A stretch of DNA of 7,862 nt from Legionellales bacterium (GTDB lineage: Bacteria; Pseudomonadota; Gammaproteobacteria; Berkiellales; Berkiellaceae): positions 1 to 7,862 of the forward strand of contig JAHFQF010000106.1 of the NCBI GenBank assembly GCA_023266435.1, given 5' to 3'. The stretch's first letter is position 1. Each line of letters begins with the position of its first letter. Both the position numbers and the translations under genes were made by a program. Of the stretch, positions 1 through 5,207 are shown one piece after another. The notes beneath the pieces were generated by a model, which made no database searches, had not been told where the DNA came from, and saw nothing but the letters and a program-made list of their open reading frames with translations.

Positions 1-25
1 ATTTTTTCCTGATTTTGTCAGTCAT

Positions 26-53
26 GTTACACCTCTCTTCGCTAGATTATACT
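26..53 (+). promoter_or_regulatory. Candidate sigma-70 promoter upstream of the SF2 helicase gene
   Basis: A -35-like GTTACA (26-31, four of six matches to TTGACA) is followed after 16 bases by a -10-like TATACT (48-53, five of six). Transcription would start near position 60, giving an untranslated leader of about 60 bases before the TTG start at 121. The leader contains a small CCGG-AATA-CCGG hairpin at 69-80. The -10 box lies inside the inverted repeat at 41-56. This is a match by eye to consensus; no other support. Confidence 0.4.
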
Positions 54-56
54 AGC
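41..56. repeat. Inverted repeat GCTAG-N6-CTAGC over the -10 box
   Basis: The arms GCTAG (41-45) and CTAGC (52-56) are perfect reverse complements around a 6-base centre, and the repeat covers the candidate -10 TATACT. CTAG-containing symmetry at a promoter could be an operator. The last nine bases, TATACTAGC (48-56), recur at the candidate nfuA promoter (4071-4079). Operator function is inference. Confidence 0.35.
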
Positions 57-120
57 TTAGTAGGGTGTCCGGAATACCGGGGCAAGATCATCTAAAGGCT
101 CTGAAGCTGATTGGGATATA

Positions 121-3003
121 TTGCCTGATGGAAACTTGGTGAAGCAGGTGCAGTTTTTCGCTAATGTGGCAGAGCAAGCAGGTAAAACGATTCAGCCTGT
201 GTATGTGGTCACAATTGTTGCCAAGCAAAATACACAGCTCACTCAAAGTGGCGGTATTCAATATCAGTATGAAGTGGAATATGAAGAGCAAAATCGAGAG
301 TTATTAGAACAAGGGAATTCTTATTTATTAGGTGATACTCAGGTGGTTTATAAGAGCCCTGTATTAGATTTAGAGCGTTGCTACAATCCGCAGGGTGATT
401 TTGATTATACCTTAATTCCCACTCAAGCCGATGTTGTTTCACATAAAGAAAAAGTGGATGTAGAATCACTTGCCAAGAGTAGAGTTGCTTTACCACGATC
501 CTTCATGACTTTTTCAGATCATATAATTAATTTGATTATAACCCAAATGCCTAATACAGCAGCTTTCCTTGAATTAAAAAGAATTTTATCAGCACGTGAT
601 GGGGTTGAGTATTTTCAATTTAAAGCCGTTGATGAAGATTTAAAACGCTTTTTAGATCAAGTGCCTAATGCTGCAACATTACAAAAATTTTCGGCTTTTC
701 AGTCCATTGGCACAGGCTGGGGAAAGTCTTTCATTGAAATGTTAGCAGGCACGGCTTTAGGTGGAATTATCTGTGTTGTGCCGGATGATACTCTAAGACT
801 GCAATTAGTCGATGACTATCAACAGATTATTCAGGACGCTTATCCTCAACAAGAGGGTGCAGACACGCAAGACCCTATTTTTACGTTAAGGGAACAACGA
901 GCAGTGCTTATGAGAAAATACGCAGACTACGAAAGGCAATTAGCTGATCTCCAAGCACGTGCAGACCTAGGCGAATTTAAGGTATTATTAATCAAAATGC
1001 AGGCAGAAGTGCAATGCTTATTGCTTGCCAGAGACAATCAAAACTCAGTGCTGCAAAGGTTGCTAAAAAATCAAGATATCGCTTTAGAGAGCATTAATCA
1101 GATAATTAAACAGGATGAGTTTTGGCGTAAAACCCGATCAGTGAATCCAGATCCTCAAATAATGCTGAATAAAGAGTGCGAAAGCTTTAGAAAAACGCTG
1201 AAATCTTTAAAAGATCTAGAGGAAAGAGTTTTAATCACTCAAAGCCAAATTGCGTCAGATACGCTCGGTTTTTCTAAAGAAGAGATTAAAAGAATTATTG
1301 CGACTGGCACTGCCGATCAGAAAATACAATTAAGAGACCACTTAGAAAAGCAACCGTTTTTGATTTTAACTTTAGAAGAGTTAGAGTTATTAGAGCCAGT
1401 ATTAAATAAGCAATTTATGTTGATTGATGAAGTCCATCAGCTGGGGGCCCCAGAGAAGATTGCTTTTTTAAAACGCTTAAGAGAAAGAAATATTTTCTTG
1501 GGTTTAACAGGCACTCCAACTTTAGAAATGTTTCAAGCACTCCCTTGTTTATATGATGCAACAGTCATTGAGGCGATGCAAGCTGGATATTTACGTAATG
1601 TGGTGACAGAAGAATCGGCAGGTAAAGATTACCAAGTAGAGGGTACGCCAGAAGAGGCATGCAGATCAGCAGCTGTTAATTATTTTGGAACGACCGTCTA
1701 TCATCGCTATACGACTAAAGGGCATGCTGGTGAGAGGATTTGGAATGATGTGACTGATTTTTATCAGGCAAATTCTGATAAAGTGGCAGCAGTGCAACAG
1801 GCTGTCACTACGAATAGACAACCTATGGACGTAGAAACCAATATGATTTTTAACTCCGATCCGGTTGCTCAACACAGCATGCAAATGTATTATCAACAGC
1901 TTGCTGGTATCAGTGGCGCTATGCCCGATGCACCCTTGGTCGCAGCAGTGAGAGAAAGGCGCATTGCATTAGAAGCGCAAGAGCGTCAGGCGCTATACAG
2001 CCGACTATCTGAAACAAAACAAGTATTGCACGCAGAGTGCAGTGATTCTTTGGTGTCAGTAGAACGCTATTATGAAGAAGTGATAAAACCTGAAGTCATG
2101 CAGGGTCGTATCACTCATTTGTCACGCGGAGTCAGTGCCACAGCGATGTCTCTATTATTTTTTGGATGCCGAAGCGACAAGGTAAATATCGCTGCTAATA
2201 ATGGTGCATTTGGTGTTTTTATGCATGGTATCATTCAAAAGCATCTGGTGAAGACTCCGCAACCACCGGAAATTGAAAATCACTATAGGAAACTGCTTGC
2301 AGAGTTACAAGACATAGATGCCTATAAAGCAAAAATAAGAGAAAAATTAAATCAACAATTGCCGTGGGAAAATCAAGAGCATAAACAAAGATACATAGAT
2401 CTAGTGTGCGTAGAAATAGATACTATGGCAAAATTATTATTAGCAAATCCTGCTAGCATACAACCGCAGGATTTGACTACTGCACCCATTCGGGAAGAGC
2501 ATGTCAGAGTATTTGATGAGTATTACGTACAAGTTGTGAATCAAGACACACAGAGACATACTCCCAGAGGAACCAAACAAGCCTTAGATGGTATGGATCT
2601 AGGCGTGACCATGCATATCATTGCAGATAAAACATTGGCAACAGGGATCAATAAAAAACCTTTACTGAATGTGAATATTTGCATTACTGATCCACATGAT
2701 GAATTATTAGAGCCAGCACTCATTGCACAAGCGGCAGGACGCTGTATCCGCGATGATTTTAAACAAGGATTCTGTAAGATGGTTGTTACCCAAGAGGTAG
2801 AAGCACAATTTACAGCACACCAAGGACAGCCGTTTACACCTGCTAAGGCATTTAGTAAAGAATTTAGCACACATTATGAGCAAGGATTGTCCGTGATAGC
2901 AACAGTGAAGCGGGCAGCAGCGGCATTTAGAGGATTGCTACGCACACGCAGTTCGTCGCCTCCCAGCTCTCCTACATTAAAATCAAAGCCAAAGCCAACG
3001 TAA
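121..3003 (+). CDS. Superfamily 2 DEVH-box (ResIII-like) ATPase/helicase with coiled-coil insert
   Basis: 960 aa from a TTG start. Visible SF2 motifs: motif I GTGWGKS (residues 197-203), motif II DEVH (436-439), motif III LTGTP (462-466), motif V LATGIN with G842, and motif VI QAAGRCIR with Q870, G873, R874 and R877. All ATP-binding and hydrolysis residues are present, so an active nucleic-acid-dependent ATPase is likely. After TGTP, the stretch near VIEAMQAGYLRN recalls the ResIII (restriction R-subunit-like) helicase group. Residues about 257-380, between motifs I and II, are charged, helical and probably coiled coil; motifs III to V are separated by a further unusually long region. Residues 1-190 match nothing I recognise. 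The tail (about 931-960) is basic and ends in SSPPSSPTLKSKPKPT. No signal peptide or membrane segment is evident. The start is uncertain: tandem TAG stops at 58-63 close the frame, no in-frame ATG occurs until about 504, and TTG136, GTG139 and GTG148 are alternatives. A GGGA (113-116) is a weak ribosome site. No methylase or nuclease partner is adjacent. A secreted effector role is possible but unproven. Confidence 0.8.
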   Translation: MPDGNLVKQVQFFANVAEQAGKTIQPVYVVTIVAKQNTQLTQSGGIQYQYEVEYEEQNRELLEQGNSYLLGDTQVVYKSPVLDLERCYNPQGDFDYTLIPTQADVVSHKEKVDVESLAKSRVALPRSFMTFSDHIINLIITQMPNTAAFLELKRILSARDGVEYFQFKAVDEDLKRFLDQVPNAATLQKFSAFQSIGTGWGKSFIEMLAGTALGGIICVVPDDTLRLQLVDDYQQIIQDAYPQQEGADTQDPIFTLREQRAVLMRKYADYERQLADLQARADLGEFKVLLIKMQAEVQCLLLARDNQNSVLQRLLKNQDIALESINQIIKQDEFWRKTRSVNPDPQIMLNKECESFRKTLKSLKDLEERVLITQSQIASDTLGFSKEEIKRIIATGTADQKIQLRDHLEKQPFLILTLEELELLEPVLNKQFMLIDEVHQLGAPEKIAFLKRLRERNIFLGLTGTPTLEMFQALPCLYDATVIEAMQAGYLRNVVTEESAGKDYQVEGTPEEACRSAAVNYFGTTVYHRYTTKGHAGERIWNDVTDFYQANSDKVAAVQQAVTTNRQPMDVETNMIFNSDPVAQHSMQMYYQQLAGISGAMPDAPLVAAVRERRIALEAQERQALYSRLSETKQVLHAECSDSLVSVERYYEEVIKPEVMQGRITHLSRGVSATAMSLLFFGCRSDKVNIAANNGAFGVFMHGIIQKHLVKTPQPPEIENHYRKLLAELQDIDAYKAKIREKLNQQLPWENQEHKQRYIDLVCVEIDTMAKLLLANPASIQPQDLTTAPIREEHVRVFDEYYVQVVNQDTQRHTPRGTKQALDGMDLGVTMHIIADKTLATGINKKPLLNVNICITDPHDELLEPALIAQAAGRCIRDDFKQGFCKMVVTQEVEAQFTAHQGQPFTPAKAFSKEFSTHYEQGLSVIATVKRAAAAFRGLLRTRSSSPPSSPTLKSKPKPT

Positions 3004-3154
3004 CATAGCATTTGAACTGTGCGATTCAATACATCTGAATTTTGAAGTATCTTGGGTATAGATCTGATACTCTCATGGTATTCACTATAGTTAAGGTGTA
3101 TGTCAACAACCATAGAGAAAAAGAGAGTGTCAGATTAGTCTCGTCTTTTACAGT
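3004..3154. other. Convergent intergenic region with weak hairpins
   Basis: Between the stop of the plus-strand helicase (3003) and the stop of the minus-strand 173-aa gene (3155). It holds ATTCA (3024-3028)/TGAAT (3036-3040) followed by TTT, AGTATC (3046-3051)/GATACT (3066-3071) with a 14-base loop, and CTCATGGT (3072-3079)/ACCATAGAG (3109-3117) with one bulge. None is a strong intrinsic terminator for the plus-strand gene. No gene is visible. Confidence 0.5.
3118..3142 (-). terminator. Weak candidate terminator for the minus-strand pair
   Basis: Read on the minus strand, GAGACT (3142-3137) can pair with ACTCTC (3128-3123) with one mismatch around an 8-base loop, followed immediately by five T (3122-3118). 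It begins 13 bases past the stop of the 173-aa gene, a suitable place. The stem is short, so the call is tentative. Confidence 0.3.
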
Positions 3155-3676
3155 TTAGGGCTGTTTTCCAGGAGCTTGTTTTCTTGGTGCAGCTTGTTCT
3201 TGCAAATGCTCTACATAACTCTTAATTGCTGCTGCAGTGTCAGGATAGAATGGATCATCTGGTTTCGAACTCTCAGCTGTTTTAGCCAGCAATCCCCATA
3301 GTTTTTCCTGCGGATCTTTAGGGGCTAGTACTTGATCAGGAATGTGTTGCTGCTCACCCACTAGCATTAACTTCATTGTGTCATCAAATAGTTGAATGCG
3401 AGCTTTTGTTTTAGCGTCATCTCCTTCAATTTTGATTAAGTCCCATTTAAGTGTCGCATTTTCGGGAGCCTGTATAATTGTTATATAATCTGCTGGACCG
3501 ATCGGTTGGCCTTGATATTTTTTATCAATTGCTTGAATTAATTGAGTAAAAGCAGCGGCAAAATTATTTTCAGGTAATGTTTTTTTCTGAGCTTTCGCAT
3601 GAGCTTGAAATTTTTCAAGTTCCTTAGTTAATGCTTCCATTTGCTTTAGCAACATAGATGAGATCTCTTCAGACAT
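3155..3676 (-). CDS. Unrecognised 173-aa hydrophilic protein with N-terminal coiled coil
   Basis: Starts at ATG 3676-3674 and ends at TAA 3157-3155. A purine-rich AGAGAAG just upstream of the ATG can serve as ribosome site. Residues about 3-35 are Leu/Met heptad-like with many Glu, Lys and Gln and probably form a coiled coil. The centre (about 40-130) has mixed alpha/beta character, and the C-terminal 15 residues are rich in Pro, Lys and Gln (APRKQAPGKQP). There is no signal peptide, transmembrane segment, cysteine or catalytic motif that I can see, so it is probably soluble and cytoplasmic or secreted by a signal-less route. It is downstream of the 69-aa gene on the same strand with a 57-base gap, suggesting co-transcription. 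I do not recognise the family. Length, ribosome site and protein-like composition support it as real. Confidence 0.7.
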   Translation of the reverse strand: MSEEISSMLLKQMEALTKELEKFQAHAKAQKKTLPENNFAAAFTQLIQAIDKKYQGQPIGPADYITIIQAPENATLKWDLIKIEGDDAKTKARIQLFDDTMKLMLVGEQQHIPDQVLAPKDPQEKLWGLLAKTAESSKPDDPFYPDTAAAIKSYVEHLQEQAAPRKQAPGKQP

Positions 3677-3706
3677 TGGCTTCTCTAACTATCATCGTGA
3701 CCACAC

Positions 3707-3728
3707 GGACTTGATTTAAATTTAGTCC
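3707..3728. repeat. 22-base near-palindrome between the two minus-strand genes
   Basis: GGACT (3707-3711) and AGTCC (3724-3728) flank a centred ATTTAAAT core (3714-3721); only two of eleven base pairs fail (a T-T and a G-T). It lies 31 bases upstream of the 173-aa start and just past the stop of the 69-aa gene. It could be an operator dyad for the 173-aa gene or an RNA stem in the intercistronic region. There is no T-tract, so it is not a standard terminator. Confidence 0.4.
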
Positions 3729-3733
3729 ATAAA

Positions 3734-3943
3734 TCAGCGTTTGTCGCCGTACGATGAAAAGGGGTATATGCCCTTTTTTTCATAGAGGCGGCCTGAGGCA
3801 ACGCCTTGCTCATACAACGCTTTAAATTTCACAATTAGGAACTCCAGTGCTGCGTTGCGCTGGCCTAATTGAATGCGGTGTTCGATGATTTTAAGCATCT
3901 GCTCGGCTTGTAGACGAAAGTCTAGTATGGGTTGATCTGCCAT
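3734..3943 (-). CDS. Unrecognised small protein, 69 aa
   Basis: From ATG 3943-3941 to TGA 3736-3734. A GTG at 3988-3986 would extend it by 15 residues (84 aa), but those residues look less protein-like and no ribosome site precedes the GTG; the ATG has only a weak GATGG upstream. The product begins MADQPILDFRLQAEQ, is mostly helical and amphipathic, and ends in a short basic tail, GIYPFSSYGDKR. No cysteines, signal peptide or membrane segment. Family not recognised. It is the first gene of the minus-strand pair and is divergent from nfuA. Two oddities sit in its last 15 codons: an in-phase A AAA AAG slippery heptamer (3779-3773) and an overlapping hairpin. A 42-aa frame (3813-3685) overlaps its end in a different phase, so the exact coding content here is less certain than for the neighbours. 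Confidence 0.6.
   Translation of the reverse strand: MADQPILDFRLQAEQMLKIIEHRIQLGQRNAALEFLIVKFKALYEQGVASGRLYEKKGIYPFSSYGDKR
3757..3780 (+). terminator. Terminator-shaped hairpin inside the end of the 69-aa gene
   Basis: AAAAGGG (3757-3763) pairs perfectly with CCCTTTT (3771-3777) around a 7-base loop, and the T run continues to 3780. On the plus strand this has intrinsic-terminator form, although only three pairs are G-C. On the minus strand the same stem is followed by just four T and would fall before the stop codon of the 69-aa gene. It could stop antisense readthrough from the plus-strand helicase, or be part of a recoding element. Confidence 0.35.
3773..3779 (-). promoter_or_regulatory. 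Possible -1 frameshift slippery heptamer A AAA AAG
   Basis: In the 69-aa gene the codons GAA AAA AAG (3781-3773) place A AAA AAG in the phase known for the E. coli dnaX frameshift site. A small GGG/CCC hairpin overlaps its 3' side. After a -1 shift the frame stays open for 34 codons, through the whole gap, and stops at TGA 3671-3669, overlapping the start of the 173-aa gene (ATGTCTGA). There is no clear upstream Shine-Dalgarno stimulator beyond an AGG about 12 bases away. Function is inference. Confidence 0.25.
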
Positions 3944-4048
3944 AGTACCATCTATATTTGTTTGGTTACTGAAACTTCTTATGGACACTTAATTAAAGAG
4001 TAGCGCATTTTTCATCAGAGATAAAATTAAAAAAGTCCGGGGCTATCC

Positions 4049-4076
4049 TTGCCCATGTCCAGCATTCTAGTATACT
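4049..4076 (+). promoter_or_regulatory. Candidate sigma-70 promoter for nfuA
   Basis: TTGCCC (4049-4054, four of six) and TATACT (4071-4076, five of six) are separated by 16 bases, the same spacing and the same -10 as the candidate promoter at 26-53. Transcription would begin near 4083, leaving a leader of about 105 bases before nfuA. The leader has one AT-rich hairpin, TTTCT (4105-4109)/AGAAA (4114-4118). I see no recognisable IscR-type site. Confidence 0.45.
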
Positions 4077-4078
4077 AG
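4067..4078. repeat. Perfect 12-base palindrome CTAGTATACTAG
   Basis: A fully symmetric dodecamer centred over the candidate nfuA -10 box. CTAG is usually scarce in gammaproteobacterial DNA, so two copies in one dyad stand out. It shares TATACTAGC with the promoter at 26-53. Operator function is inference. Confidence 0.4.
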
Positions 4079-4188
4079 CGCTGGCATGTCACGGATTCGT
4101 GAATTTTCTCATTAGAAAGTCGCGCCATTGCTGGGTTTGAAAGCAGAAATGGGTGATAGGTTAAGGTATTTCATAGGGTTAAAGGTTC

Positions 4189-4785
4189 ATGACAATTCAT
4201 ATTCATATTTCTGAAGTAGCACAAAGTCATTTTTGTCATCTAATTGACAAGGAGGGGGTGCAAAATCTCGCTCTGCGTATATTTTTAGATAACCCCGGCT
4301 CGCCGCTTGCAGAGGTTGGTATTAGCTTTTGTCCCCCAGGTGAGGAAAAACCGACCGATTTAATGCTCAGCTATGATTCGTTAACAGTCTATATTGATAA
4401 ACTCAGCGCTCCTTTTTTGGATGAGGCGGATATTGATTATAAAACAGATGAGTTAGGCGGACAGCTATCAATCAGCGCGCCCAAGATCAAAGGCGCGAAG
4501 CCTACCTCAGAAGCTGGTCTATTTGAGCGAGTTACCTATATTTTAGAGACGGAGATCAACCCTAACTTAGCCCATCATGGTGGTATGGTAAAATTAGTAG
4601 AGATCACAGCAGATAACGCCTTAGTGCTACAATTTGGGGGTGGCTGCCAGGGCTGTGGTATGGTCGACGTCACTTTGAAACAGGGCATTGAGCGTACACT
4701 GATGGAGCAGTTACCAGAGATCACTGCGATCATTGATTCAACCGATCACACATCGGGTGATAATCCGTATTACTCAGAACGTTAA
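4189..4785 (+). CDS. nfuA: Fe/S biogenesis protein NfuA
   Basis: 198 aa (E. coli NfuA is 191). It is a cytoplasmic carrier that receives an iron-sulfur cluster and passes it to client proteins, especially under oxidative stress or iron limitation. The N-terminal half (about 1-100) is the degenerate A-type domain, with NPGSPLAEVGISFCPP close to the family; the first of the two cysteines seen in E. coli is Val43 here, the second is kept as C48. The C-terminal Nfu domain (about 114-198) carries HHGGMVKLVEIT and FGGGCQGCGMVDVTLKQGIE, with the cluster-binding C153 and C156. The start is fixed by an in-frame TAA at 4180-4182; AGGG (4175-4178) and AAAGG (4181-4185) precede the ATG. It is the first gene of a probable two-gene unit with the 63-aa gene, 28 bases downstream. 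Identification is by recall of the family sequence and is strong. Confidence 0.96.
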   Translation: MTIHIHISEVAQSHFCHLIDKEGVQNLALRIFLDNPGSPLAEVGISFCPPGEEKPTDLMLSYDSLTVYIDKLSAPFLDEADIDYKTDELGGQLSISAPKIKGAKPTSEAGLFERVTYILETEINPNLAHHGGMVKLVEITADNALVLQFGGGCQGCGMVDVTLKQGIERTLMEQLPEITAIIDSTDHTSGDNPYYSER

Positions 4786-4813
4786 TATTGCTTGCACACT
4801 TACTGAGGCGATG

Positions 4814-5005
4814 ATGAAGAAAAAATATCCATCTACAAAACGTAACTATCGGACAGACATTGATACTTTTTTAACAGATTTCAATGCCAATCGTACGCAA
4901 GAGCCAGACTCACGTCAGAAAGAGATTGCAAAGCATCAATGGATTGCAAATCGTCGCGATCATGCTATTGACGATCCCAAGTCTGATCTTTGGAAAGATT
5001 TCTAA
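4814..5005 (+). CDS. Small conserved-looking protein, 63 aa, downstream of nfuA
   Basis: Start chosen at ATG 4814 because GAGG (4805-4808) lies five bases upstream; the adjacent ATG 4811 would add one residue, and a far upstream ATG at 4733 would overlap the end of nfuA without a ribosome site. The product is charged, starts MKKKYPSTKRNY and ends DDPKSDLWKDF. The centre, TDIDTFLTDFN followed by a Gln/Lys-rich helix, distantly recalls DUF3460-type small proteins (T/S-D-x-x-x-FL pattern), but that is a weak resemblance. No cysteines, so it is unlikely to bind a cluster itself. The 28-base spacing and absence of a promoter suggest co-transcription with nfuA. Confidence 0.65.
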   Translation: MKKKYPSTKRNYRTDIDTFLTDFNANRTQEPDSRQKEIAKHQWIANRRDHAIDDPKSDLWKDF

Positions 5006-5011
5006 ATCTTT
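4994..5011. repeat. AT-rich inverted repeat spanning the stop of the 63-aa gene
   Basis: AAAGATTT (4994-5001) and AAATCTTT (5004-5011) are perfect 8-base arms around CT and include the TAA stop (5003-5005). It could fold as a 7-pair stem with a 4-base loop followed by only TTTG. With just one G-C pair per arm it would be a weak terminator at best. Confidence 0.3.
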
Positions 5012-5160
5012 GTACACTCTTCTCGATTTGATTTAAGGTCTTGTTGTCATCGTCAGCTGGCAATCCTCAAGTACTAGACTACCTGCGGAGCTGATTGAGT
5101 ACAAAACCGCTGCGTTCAGATGCCGCCAGATTGCTTTCTGTGCTTTGCTGTAAAAGCGCG

Positions 5161-5166
5161 TATAAT
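5161..5166 (+). promoter_or_regulatory. Consensus -10 box upstream of the SF1-like gene
   Basis: A perfect TATAAT, 41 bases before the ATG at 5208, would give a leader of about 35 bases. No good -35 is present: at 17-18 bases upstream the sequence is CTGTGC/TCTGTG, and the best match, TTGCTT (5131-5136), is 24 bases away. The promoter may be weak or activator-dependent. The remainder of 5006-5207 holds no gene that I can support. Confidence 0.4.
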
Positions 5167-5207
5167 GGGCGATAAGGTAAACTTTCTAGTGCAGGCGGCA
5201 GCTGACT

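Noticed and set aside
2541..2870. 109-aa minus-strand open frame
   Set aside because: It is antisense to the C-terminal helicase domain that carries motifs V and VI; its cysteine-rich composition is that of a shadow frame.
121..3003. A restriction-modification or defence role for the ResIII-like SF2 protein
   Set aside because: No nuclease motif in the protein and no methylase, specificity subunit or other defence gene within the window; similarity is limited to the helicase motor.
3944..3988. GTG-initiated 15-residue extension of the 69-aa gene
   Set aside because: No ribosome site precedes the GTG and the added residues look non-coding; the internal ATG is preferred, though not proven.
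4040..4054. GGGC/GCCC stem with T-rich sequence downstream on the minus strand
   Set aside because: Only four pairs, separated from the T-tract by five bases, and it overlaps the better-supported -35 element of the nfuA promoter.
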